From positions 1 through 22,482 of the forward strand of contig UQOC01000032.1 of the NCBI GenBank assembly GCA_900542565.1: DNA of 22,482 nt, in the 5' to 3' direction. The notes beneath the pieces were generated by a model. That model saw only the letters and a list, made by a program, of their open reading frames with translations. It did not search any database and was not told the DNA's origin. The stretch's first letter is position 1; each line of letters starts with the position of its first letter. The stretch comes from an uncultured Eubacteriales bacterium (GTDB lineage: Bacteria; Bacillota; Clostridia; Peptostreptococcales; Anaerovoracaceae). Below, piece by piece: positions 1 through 7,785 of this stretch. A program made the position numbers and the translations under genes.

Positions 1-1
1 G

Positions 2-3000
2 AGTGCAGCCGCCGGGTCTGCCCGGACCCGGCGTGCGGGCAGCATATCCGATGCCCTCATTTTCAGCCTTGCCGATCTGGGCCGTGTGGATATCGAATAC
101 ATGGCCGACATTTCCGGAGAAACACCGGATTCGGTGATAAGCGCGCTGAGAGGCTCCATATTTCAGGACCCGCTCAAATGGGATGGAGACCCTTACGAGG
201 GATGGGAGACTGCCGAAGAATATCTTTCCGGAAATCTCATGCGCAAACTGAAAGAAGCGCGGGAAGCAGGCCGCCAGCATGGCGACCGTTTTGCAGGCAA
301 CATAAGGGCCATCGAAAAAGTCCTGACGCCGGCGGCTTCCGCCGACGACATCTATATAACTCTCGGCTCGCCGTGGGTCCCGGCCGATGTGATCGACGAC
401 TTCATGCTCCATCTGTTCGGCGACCCTCTCAGGCACTGGCACAGCATTTACAAAGAACGCATTATGGAATCCTGGCGGACCAGGCACGATGAACTCACCG
501 GCACATGGGAGATTCCCGAAAAATCCCGGTACGACCACAGCGTGGCCGTACGCAGGACTTACGGCACCGAAAAGATGGAGGCCCTGCACATACTGGAAAA
601 GACCCTGAACATGAAGACCGTCAAGGTCACGACGGAGATAAAGGCTGAGGGCAACAGCTCGGGAAAAAAGCGCGTCGTCGACAAGGAGGAGACTGCAGCG
701 GCTCTGGAAAAACAGCGGCGGCTCATCGGAGAATTTCGGCGCTGGGTGTGGGCAGATCCCGCCCGGAAAGAGCGCCTCGAAAAGATATTCGAGGACAGAT
801 ACGGCTGCGTCAGGCAGAGGCATTTTGACGGCTCTTTCCTCGAGTTTCCGGGGCTGTCGCCGGAAGTAGACCTTTACCCCTATCAGAAAGATGCGGTCGC
901 CCGCATCATCTTTTCGCCCAACACACTCCTCGCTCACGATGTAGGGGCTGGAAAGACTTATGTGATGATCGCGGCGGGACAGGAACTGCGCCGTATGGGC
1001 CTTTCAAAAAAGAACATGTATGTGGTCCCCAACAATATAGTCCAGCAGTGGCGGAGTATTTTCCTCAGGATGTACCCCGAGGCCAGACTGCTGTGCGTCG
1101 AGCCCGGATCTTTCGTGCCGAAAAAACGGCAGGAAATCCTCAGACAGATCAGGGACAGAAAGTTTGATGGCATAATCATAGCCTACAGCTGTTTTGAGCA
1201 GATACCCCTGTCAAAGAAATACCGTATCAAAGAACTCAGGCGGGAGAAAAAGGAGATTACGGCCCTTGTCAGACAAAAGAGCAAGGCGACGGCCAGACTG
1301 AAGAAAAAGAAAGAAGCCATAGAAAAGGAACTGGCAGAGCTCCTGGCCGCCGGCGATCCGGCCGCCGACGAAGCCATATATTTCGAGCAGCTGGGGATAA
1401 CGCGCCTGTTCGTAGACGAGGCCCACAATTTCAAAAACATCCCTATCGACACCAAGATCGATTCGGTCCTGGGCATCAGCACCAGGGGCTCCAAAAAGTG
1501 CCGGGAAATGATGGACAAGGTCCACATGATACAGCAGAAGAACGGCGGAAAGGGCGTAGTGCTGGCGACGGGCACGCCGATAACCAACTCCGTGACCGAC
1601 GCTTTCGTCATGCAGCAGTATCTGCAGAGCGGCGAGCTGAGGCTTTTGGACCTGGGGAACTTTGACAGCTGGATAGGAATGTTCGCAGAAAAAGTCACCG
1701 AATTTGAGGTGGATGTGGACACAAACGGCTACAGGCTTGCGACCCGGTTCGCCAGATTCCACAACCTGCCTGAACTGACGGCTCTCCTTTCCTCCGTGGC
1801 GGATTTCCACCGGGTGGACGACCGGGCAGGGCTCCCGGCTTTCAGCGGTTACGACGATGTACTGCTGCCAAAGACACCGGAGTTTTCCGAATACCTGAAT
1901 AAAATATCGGTAAGAGCGGACGATGTGAGGAAAGGCCGGGTCAGCCGCCGGGATGACAACATGCTCAAGATTACCACCGACGGCCGCAAGGCAGCCCTCG
2001 ACCTGAGGCTGGTCGAAGCCAAGGCGCGTTTTGTCTTTGAGTCAAAGGTGGCAAGGTGTGCGGAAAACATCGCAAAGATCTATTACAAAACGGCTCCGTA
2101 CAGGAGCACTCAGATCGTTTTCTGCGACATTTCCACGCCTAAGGCAGGATTCAACCTCTACGATGAGCTGAAAACCCTGCTCGTCGGGTGCGGCCTCAAA
2201 CCAGGGGAAATAGCTTTCGTCCACGACGCTGCGACAGCCTCCGCACGATCCGCCCTTTTTGCCCGGGTCAGAGAAGGAGAGATACGGGTCCTGATAGGCT
2301 CGACTTTTAAGCTGGGACTGGGCGTGAACATACAGGACAGGCTGATTGCCCTCCATCATCTGGATGTGCCGTGGCGTCCCGCCGACATGACCCAGAGGGA
2401 GGGCAGGATACTGCGGCAGGGAAATACCAGCGAGCGGGCATATATTTTCAGATATATAACCGAAGGCAGTTTTGACGCCTATTCGTGGCAGCTCTTAGAG
2501 ACCAAGCAGAAGTTTATCTCAGCCCTGCTTTCCGGGTCGCTGACTGAGCGGAGCGGAAGCGATATCGACGACACCGTGCTGGACTATGCGGAGGTGAAAG
2601 CGCTGGCGATAGGCAATCCGCTGGTGAAAAAGAGGGTGGAGGCCGCCAACGAGCTGTCACGCCTTATGACATTGCAGAGGAAAGCCATCGATTCTAAGAT
2701 AGGACTGGAAAAAGAACTGCTGAGCGTATCAGGCAGGATCGAGGATATTGCAGACAGGATAGAAAAGTGCAAGAAGGACCGGGCGGCCTGCGAGGAGCGG
2801 AACACAGGTATGCCGCCGCTCAGGGGCAGCCGGGCTCAATACGGGGAGTCTCGTGAAGGAGCACTTTCCGACGGTCTCAGCGATGACGGACATGAGCGCA
2901 GAGCCATACGGGAGCAGATAAACAGGGCTGTCAGAGAAAACATCCTTGAAAGAGAGGAAAAGAAGCTGATGACATACCGGGGGTTCGACCTGATTCTCCC

Positions 3001-3286
3001 TGCCCATATGATGGGAGACAACCCGTATATCATAATCGCCGGGGAAGGCAGATACCGGGTGGAAATGGGAGACACGGAAGTGGGAAATCTCATACGCATC
3101 GACAATTTCATAAGAAACCTGAGCGGCCATCTGGAAAAACTGGAGATTTCCCTGGAAAAGCTCAAAGAAAGAAAAAAGGATATAGAAGCGGAGCTTGAGA
3201 AAAAAGAAAGCTACAGCGAGCAGATCAGCTCGTGCAAAGAGACCATCGAAAAGATGGACAAAAAATTAAAGGCAGGTAAAAAATGA
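2..3286 (+). CDS. SNF2-family DEAD/DEAH helicase, large, 5' end outside window
   Basis: This is an ATP-dependent DNA/RNA translocase of helicase superfamily 2. The frame is open from base 2, so the protein begins upstream. A GTG at 86 is only an internal codon, because the residues before it (SISDALIFSLADLGRVDIEY) continue the family-like sequence. Counting from that GTG: Walker A AHDVGAGKT near 282-290, a charged coiled insertion near 380-430, motif II VDEAH near 442, motif III ATGTPITNS near 494, and motif VI QREGRILRQGN near 768, the SNF2-type signature. The last 60 residues are a Lys/Glu-rich coiled coil. Such helicase blocks usually form the C-terminal half of very large phage- or ICE-type proteins that can also carry a DNA methyltransferase; that part is not visible here. 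The TGA overlaps the next gene's ATG (ATGA), so the two are translationally coupled. Helicase identity is sure; biological role is inferred. Confidence 0.9.
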   Translation, partial: SAAAGSARTRRAGSISDALIFSLADLGRVDIEYMADISGETPDSVISALRGSIFQDPLKWDGDPYEGWETAEEYLSGNLMRKLKEAREAGRQHGDRFAGNIRAIEKVLTPAASADDIYITLGSPWVPADVIDDFMLHLFGDPLRHWHSIYKERIMESWRTRHDELTGTWEIPEKSRYDHSVAVRRTYGTEKMEALHILEKTLNMKTVKVTTEIKAEGNSSGKKRVVDKEETAAALEKQRRLIGEFRRWVWADPARKERLEKIFEDRYGCVRQRHFDGSFLEFPGLSPEVDLYPYQKDAVARIIFSPNTLLAHDVGAGKTYVMIAAGQELRRMGLSKKNMYVVPNNIVQQWRSIFLRMYPEARLLCVEPGSFVPKKRQEILRQIRDRKFDGIIIAYSCFEQIPLSKKYRIKELRREKKEITALVRQKSKATARLKKKKEAIEKELAELLAAGDPAADEAIYFEQLGITRLFVDEAHNFKNIPIDTKIDSVLGISTRGSKKCREMMDKVHMIQQKNGGKGVVLATGTPITNSVTDAFVMQQYLQSGELRLLDLGNFDSWIGMFAEKVTEFEVDVDTNGYRLATRFARFHNLPELTALLSSVADFHRVDDRAGLPAFSGYDDVLLPKTPEFSEYLNKISVRADDVRKGRVSRRDDNMLKITTDGRKAALDLRLVEAKARFVFESKVARCAENIAKIYYKTAPYRSTQIVFCDISTPKAGFNLYDELKTLLVGCGLKPGEIAFVHDAATASARSALFARVREGEIRVLIGSTFKLGLGVNIQDRLIALHHLDVPWRPADMTQREGRILRQGNTSERAYIFRYITEGSFDAYSWQLLETKQKFISALLSGSLTERSGSDIDDTVLDYAEVKALAIGNPLVKKRVEAANELSRLMTLQRKAIDSKIGLEKELLSVSGRIEDIADRIEKCKKDRAACEERNTGMPPLRGSRAQYGESREGALSDGLSDDGHERRAIREQINRAVRENILEREEKKLMTYRGFDLILPAHMMGDNPYIIIAGEGRYRVEMGDTEVGNLIRIDNFIRNLSGHLEKLEISLEKLKERKKDIEAELEKKESYSEQISSCKETIEKMDKKLKAGKK

Positions 3287-4398
3287 ACGAAGTAAGAAGC
3301 ACCAATATACCTCAGATGAGCGCAGAAAAAGCGGTTACCATCCTTTCAGGGGCGTACAGCGCCATCATCCGCAAAGGGCTGCCCGTAAGGACCATGCCCT
3401 CCGTCATGCTCTGGGGCCCTCCCGGCATCGGAAAATCCCAGGCGGCCCGTCAGATAGGAGAAAAAATAAGAGAAAACACCCGCAAAAGCGTGAACATGAC
3501 CGATGTAAGGCTGCTCCTGTTCAATCCCATAGATCTGAGGGGGATCCCCACGGCCAATGCGGACAAGACCCTCGCCGTCTGGCTCAAGCCCAAGATCTTT
3601 CAGATGGACCCGGCGGACGATGTTATCAATATACTTTTTCTGGACGAGATCTCGTCGGCGCCTCAATCGGTCCAGGCGGCCGCATATCAGATCACCCTGG
3701 ACCGGGTCATAGGAGAACACCGGCTGCCCGAAAACTGCATAGTCATCGCCGCAGGGAACAGGACGACGGATAGATCTGTCGCTTTCAAAATGCCCAAAGC
3801 TCTGGCCAACCGCATGATGCACATTGAAATAACCAGCAGCTTTGACTCGTGGAAACGCTGGGCGCTGCGCGCCGGGATAAACGACAGGGTCATAGGATTT
3901 CTTTCTTTCAGGCAGTCGTGCCTCATGGATCTTGAGACGGACAGGGAGGACCTCGCCTTTCCGACGCCCCGCTCCTGGGAGCTGGTCAGCAATTTGCTGA
4001 ACGGGACCGGCGCCGGCGTGGATGAAATATATCCGCTGATCGCCGGGATAGCGGGCACAGGCGCTGCGGCCGAATTTCGCACATGGGAAAAAGTCTACAG
4101 GGACCTGCCGGACATGGATGACATCTTCGACGGAAAAATGCCGCCGGTGTCCGCAAGCACGGACGCCCTGTATGCCCTGACGGCTTCCATGGTTTCCTAT
4201 GCCGGAAAATGCGCGGACGACCTGACAAAGATCGCAAATTCCATTCGTTATGCCGACAGGATGCCGCCCGATTTCAGCGCCTTGCTGATGAAGGACTATA
4301 TGTACCTGAAAGACGGCTACAGGGAAAAACTGATGATGATACCCGAATTCCGCAGATGGCTGCAGGAGAAAGGCAGGCTTATCTATGATCATATCTGA
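3283..4398 (+). CDS. MoxR-type AAA+ ATPase
   Basis: A 371-residue AAA+ ATPase of the MoxR/RavA type, which typically acts as a chaperone or remodeller for a partner VWA protein. Visible motifs are Walker A GPPGIGKSQ near residue 45, Walker B ILFLDEISSAP near 117-127, sensor 1 AAGNRTTDRS near 157, and a following ALANRM segment that supplies the arginine-finger region. A C-terminal helical lid follows, rich in Trp and Tyr. The start overlaps the helicase stop by four bases. The stop lies 14 bases inside the next gene (VWA protein), so the three genes are tightly coupled. The MoxR-then-VWA order is the classic arrangement of this partnership. The closest better-known analogy is RavA-ViaA. Its substrate cannot be read from sequence. 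Confidence 0.95.
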   Translation: MNEVRSTNIPQMSAEKAVTILSGAYSAIIRKGLPVRTMPSVMLWGPPGIGKSQAARQIGEKIRENTRKSVNMTDVRLLLFNPIDLRGIPTANADKTLAVWLKPKIFQMDPADDVINILFLDEISSAPQSVQAAAYQITLDRVIGEHRLPENCIVIAAGNRTTDRSVAFKMPKALANRMMHIEITSSFDSWKRWALRAGINDRVIGFLSFRQSCLMDLETDREDLAFPTPRSWELVSNLLNGTGAGVDEIYPLIAGIAGTGAAAEFRTWEKVYRDLPDMDDIFDGKMPPVSASTDALYALTASMVSYAGKCADDLTKIANSIRYADRMPPDFSALLMKDYMYLKDGYREKLMMIPEFRRWLQEKGRLIYDHI

Positions 4399-5584
4399 GG
4401 AAAAGAAGCGTGAATATGCGCGGCGCCTCCTGCTGTCACGGATGCGCATATTGGCGGACAACGGGTTTTACGGCCTGCTCCTTATGCACATGGGTTACGG
4501 CGTTGATGAAAACTGCTCTACCGCCGCCACCGACGGAAAAAAGATCATCTTCGGGCCCGCGTTTCTAGAGGAAATCAGCGACCGGGAACTGGACTTTGTC
4601 ATGATGCACGAGGTCCTCCATGTGGTTCTTCAGCACTGCCTGCGCCAGGGAAAGCGGGATGGCGAGAGATTTAACATCGCCTGCGACATAGTGGTAAATT
4701 CAAATATACTTTTTTCCCAGAACATGGACGCCCGGGCCATAACGCTGGAAAAATACGGCGAGTCCATGCACCTTGCGCCCGACGGAAAAGAGGGCTATGA
4801 GTACACGGCCGAACAGGTATATGAAATGCTTGACAGCTCGCAGGGCGGCAAACCCCGTCTGACAGGAGGCGATCGATTGGACGATCACAGCCGGTGGGGC
4901 ACATACGAAGGAGACGATGAGCTCAGCGATATGTGGGCCAGGCATCTTGAGGACGCCTGCCGCGCCATGGAGGCCAGGGAGGCGATAGCGGGCAGAGGAC
5001 TGCTGCCCATGTTCGCCGAGCGTATGATAGGACGGCTGCGGAATCCTCAGGCGGACTGGCGACTGATACTGAGCGACTTCATACAGGAGGAGACCGTCGA
5101 CTATTCTTTCATGCCGCCGGACAGGAGATTTGAGGAAAGCCCGTTCTTCCTGCCTGACTTTAACGAAAAAGAAGATGTTGTATGCGACATACTCTTTATG
5201 GTCGACACCTCCGGGTCCATATCTGATGAAATGCTTAACGCGGCCTATTCAGAGGTTAAAGGGGCCATAGATCAGTTTGACGGAAAATTAAAGGGCTGGC
5301 TGGGATTTTTCGATGCGGCGGTCACAGTACCGGAGCCTTTTGGAGACGGCGGCGAGCTGAGCCGGATAAAGCCTGCGGGCGGAGGCGGCACTGACTTTGG
5401 CCCCATCTTTGACCATGTCCGCCGGAATATGCAAGGCAGACTTCCGGCATGTATCGTCATACTTACGGACGGATATGCTCCATTTCCGCAAAAAGATGCG
5501 GCGATGGGGATTCCGGTGCTCTGGCTGCTCAACAACGAGCAAGTGACCCCGCCCTGGGGAAAGGTGGCCAGGATCCGGGTCTGA
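4385..5584 (+). CDS. Zincin-like / VWA-domain protein (DUF2201 type), MoxR partner
   Basis: A 399-residue cytoplasmic protein with two recognisable parts. The N-terminal half has a metallopeptidase-like motif, HEVLHVVLQH at about residues 75-84 (HEXXH plus a further His). This matches the putative metallopeptidase domain of the DUF2201 family. The C-terminal part is a VWA-like fold with a metal-ion-dependent adhesion site: DTSGS at about 274-278, the conserved Thr in GGGGTDFG at about 336, and the Asp in LTDGY near 360. All MIDAS positions are present, so metal-dependent partner binding is expected. The ATG at 4385 sits inside the 3' end of the MoxR gene, which implies translational coupling and equimolar production. 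No signal peptide or membrane segment is seen. Whether the zincin-like part is catalytically active is unknown. Confidence 0.93.
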   Translation: MIISEEKKREYARRLLLSRMRILADNGFYGLLLMHMGYGVDENCSTAATDGKKIIFGPAFLEEISDRELDFVMMHEVLHVVLQHCLRQGKRDGERFNIACDIVVNSNILFSQNMDARAITLEKYGESMHLAPDGKEGYEYTAEQVYEMLDSSQGGKPRLTGGDRLDDHSRWGTYEGDDELSDMWARHLEDACRAMEAREAIAGRGLLPMFAERMIGRLRNPQADWRLILSDFIQEETVDYSFMPPDRRFEESPFFLPDFNEKEDVVCDILFMVDTSGSISDEMLNAAYSEVKGAIDQFDGKLKGWLGFFDAAVTVPEPFGDGGELSRIKPAGGGGTDFGPIFDHVRRNMQGRLPACIVILTDGYAPFPQKDAAMGIPVLWLLNNEQVTPPWGKVARIRV

Positions 5585-5647
5585 CGACGCACGGGATGGC
5601 GGCGGATCGTCGCACAGTTCAGACTCAGGGGGCCCGCCCGCAAGATG

Positions 5648-5662
5648 GGGCTATTTTAGCCC
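5648..5662 (+). repeat. Short inverted repeat in the gap after the VWA gene
   Basis: GGGCTA-TTT-TAGCCC is a perfect 6-bp stem with a 3-nt loop, in the 137-base gap between the VWA gene and the AAA+ gene. No T-run follows, so it is not a convincing terminator. It may be a weak pause or protein-binding site. No convincing promoter is visible in this gap, although an isolated TATACT-like hexamer lies at 5672-5677. Confidence 0.4.
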
Positions 5663-5721
5663 ACGGACTTATATACTATGATATTGAGAAAACGCAAAAG
5701 AGGCAGACAGGAGGAAAGGGT

Positions 5722-5883
5722 ATGCAGTTTTACAGGATAGATGGGATCGTAAAAAACGGGGACGATACGGAGGAAAGAGAAATCATACATGATATCTGGG
5801 ATAAAAAAAGGATAGTCTATTTGATTCAGAATGTGTTAATGCCTTTCAGAAGGGATTCACAAAAGAATCCTTTATGTGCTTAA
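5722..5883 (+). pseudogene. N-terminal fragment of the AAA+ ATPase, separated by frameshift
   Basis: The ATG at 5722 has a good GAGGAAAGG ribosome binding site and begins MQFYRIDGIVKNGDD, but this frame hits TAA at 5881-5883. The likely true protein leaves this frame in the A7 run (5803-5809) and reads DSLFDSECVNAFQKGF, then MCLRDDSFETKLYLHGG, in the third frame. It returns to the first frame in the G6 run (5919-5924), joining VICREPLEYMNK of the downstream open reading frame. The joined product is hydrophilic and continuous, whereas the in-frame tail (VLMPFRRDSQKNPLCA) looks like out-of-frame peptide. So this is the 5' end of the 5887-7764 gene, broken by a -1 and a +1 change, or misread at two homopolymers. 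It is not an independent small gene. Confidence 0.75.
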
Positions 5884-5886
5884 GGG

Positions 5887-7764
5887 ATGATTCTTTTGAA
5901 ACAAAGCTATACCTTCACGGGGGGAGTCATCTGCCGTGAGCCGCTGGAATACATGAATAAGGTCGAGGTATTTTTAAAAGATATGGACCTGGAACTTAAA
6001 GAGGTACAGAAGACCGAGATCACTTTCAATGCTCTGCGCAACCTGCTCCAGACAGCCAGCCGGAACAGATACATCGAAGACGAAGACGACGATGTGCTGG
6101 AACCCTTCGACCTCACCAGCCTGACCGGCAGATACGGAAGAATGATAAGTTACGATGAGGAAATGATCGAAGAGACCGGCAGGCCGCAGGTTTACAAAGT
6201 CGCAGAAAAATTCCTCGCCAGGGAAAGCCTTATCCCGGAACTGGACAGGATATATGCCGGAAAGGCCGTGAGCAGAGCAAAAGGTCACCCTGTCCACTAT
6301 ATGATACAGACCGACGATAAGGATACCAGGGACGGAGTGTGCAATACCCTGCTCAGAGCCATTTACGCAAGCGGAAGGCTTCAAAACAGGAGATTTTCTC
6401 TGGTGCGTTTCAAACCCGGAGAGAAGTTTTCTGAGACCGCTTACGAGTGCCTGTACAAAAGCAGCACAGGCGGAGCCATACTGGTCAGATATATCGCAGA
6501 CGATGATACGGAAGAGGACGACTATGCCTGCCCCGGGCGGGAGACCATCGAGACTCTGTGCGAAATGATGAGAAAATACCGCAACCAGGTCCTCACCGTT
6601 TTCTGCCTGCCACGGGAATGTACGAAAGTAAAGGACATATTTTACGAAAACCTTGGCACGACCAGCTTCGTGGAGATAAAGGAAGACTTTGCCTATGGAG
6701 AGCGGGCTGAGGGCTTTCTGAAAATGCTTGCCCGGGAAAACGGCGTACGCACCGATAAAAGGCTTTTTGCAAGACTGGAAAATGGAAGGGGATATCTTTC
6801 CACAGAACTTCGCGATCTGTTTGAAGAGTGGTATAATGATAAACTGAAGACGACCATTTACCCGCAGTACAGACAGATCGCCGGCGTCAGACGCAAAATA
6901 GCCGCAGCCAAGCCGAAAGGGTCCGCATACGAGGAAATGATGGAGATGATAGGACTTTCCGCAGCCAAGAAAATCATAATGCAGGCCATCGATTACCACA
7001 AAGCCCAGAAAATATTTGCAGACAAGGGAATGAAGATCGACAGGCCGGCAATGCACATGATATTCACCGGAAATCCGGGAACGGCCAAGACCACCGTCGC
7101 AAGGCTGTTTGCAAGGATAATGAAAGACAACGGTCTACTGTCAAAAGGCACCATTGTCGAAGTCGGACGCGGCGACCTGGTAGGTAAATATGTGGGCTGG
7201 ACCGCACCGACCATCAAGAAAAAGTTTAAGGAAGCGGCGGGCGGCGTGCTGTTCATAGATGAAGCCTATTCGCTGGTGGACGACAGGGACGGCTCCTTCG
7301 GGGACGAGGCCATAAACACCATCGTGCAGGAGATGGAAAACCACAGGGAAGATGTGGCGGTCATCTTTGCCGGCTACCCTGACAAGATGGAAGGCTTTCT
7401 GCAGAAAAATCCGGGGCTGCGCTCCCGCATAGCCTTTCGTGTGCATTTTGACGACTACGACATGAACGAACTATGCGACATCGCAGAGCTCATCGCCCGC
7501 AAGAAAGGACTTGATATAGATGAAAAAGCTCGCGAAAAGCTGCTTTCCATATTCGCAGAGGTGCAGGGAGAAAAGGATTTCGGAAACGGGCGATATGTCC
7601 GCAATGTCATAGAAAAAGCCAGGATGGCGCAGGCTTCAAGACTGCTGGCGAAGGGCTATGATGAGATAACCGGCAGAGATATTGCAACTCTCTGTGCCGA
7701 CGATTTCCGGCTTCCGGAAAAGAAAAAGCCATGCGAAAGGCCGAAGATAGGATTTATCGCATAA
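5887..7764 (+). CDS. AAA+ ATPase, CbbX/SpoVK type (true start probably 5722 with two frameshifts)
   Basis: A hexamer-forming AAA+ remodelling ATPase of the CbbX/SpoVK clade. Counting from the ATG at 5887, the active domain is C-terminal: Walker A GNPGTAKTT near 395-403, Walker B LFIDEAYSLV near 454, sensor region VAVIFAGYPDKME near 495, and GLRSRI with an arginine finger near 512. A second, N-terminal AAA-like lobe (about 120-280) appears degenerate, with QTDDKDTRDG where the P-loop would be and AILVRYIADDD where Walker B would be. The ATG at 5887 directly abuts GGG with no proper Shine-Dalgarno spacing and follows a TAA. The real start is most likely 5722 (see the fragment entry). The gene sits between the MoxR/VWA pair and rtcB, 21 bases before rtcB, so all are likely one operon. 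Confidence 0.88.
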   Translation: MILLKQSYTFTGGVICREPLEYMNKVEVFLKDMDLELKEVQKTEITFNALRNLLQTASRNRYIEDEDDDVLEPFDLTSLTGRYGRMISYDEEMIEETGRPQVYKVAEKFLARESLIPELDRIYAGKAVSRAKGHPVHYMIQTDDKDTRDGVCNTLLRAIYASGRLQNRRFSLVRFKPGEKFSETAYECLYKSSTGGAILVRYIADDDTEEDDYACPGRETIETLCEMMRKYRNQVLTVFCLPRECTKVKDIFYENLGTTSFVEIKEDFAYGERAEGFLKMLARENGVRTDKRLFARLENGRGYLSTELRDLFEEWYNDKLKTTIYPQYRQIAGVRRKIAAAKPKGSAYEEMMEMIGLSAAKKIIMQAIDYHKAQKIFADKGMKIDRPAMHMIFTGNPGTAKTTVARLFARIMKDNGLLSKGTIVEVGRGDLVGKYVGWTAPTIKKKFKEAAGGVLFIDEAYSLVDDRDGSFGDEAINTIVQEMENHREDVAVIFAGYPDKMEGFLQKNPGLRSRIAFRVHFDDYDMNELCDIAELIARKKGLDIDEKAREKLLSIFAEVQGEKDFGNGRYVRNVIEKARMAQASRLLAKGYDEITGRDIATLCADDFRLPEKKKPCERPKIGFIA

Positions 7765-7785
7765 CGATACGAAAGGAACGAGAAA

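Noticed and set aside
3346..4461. Long antisense open frame (371 codons) opposite the MoxR gene
   Set aside because: Its protein has no recognisable motif, lacks a ribosome binding site, and mirrors a gene with full AAA+ motifs on the other strand.
5974..7056. Long antisense open frame (360 codons) opposite the AAA+ gene
   Set aside because: A composition shadow: Cys/Phe/His-rich with no domain, while the sense strand has a continuous AAA+ protein.
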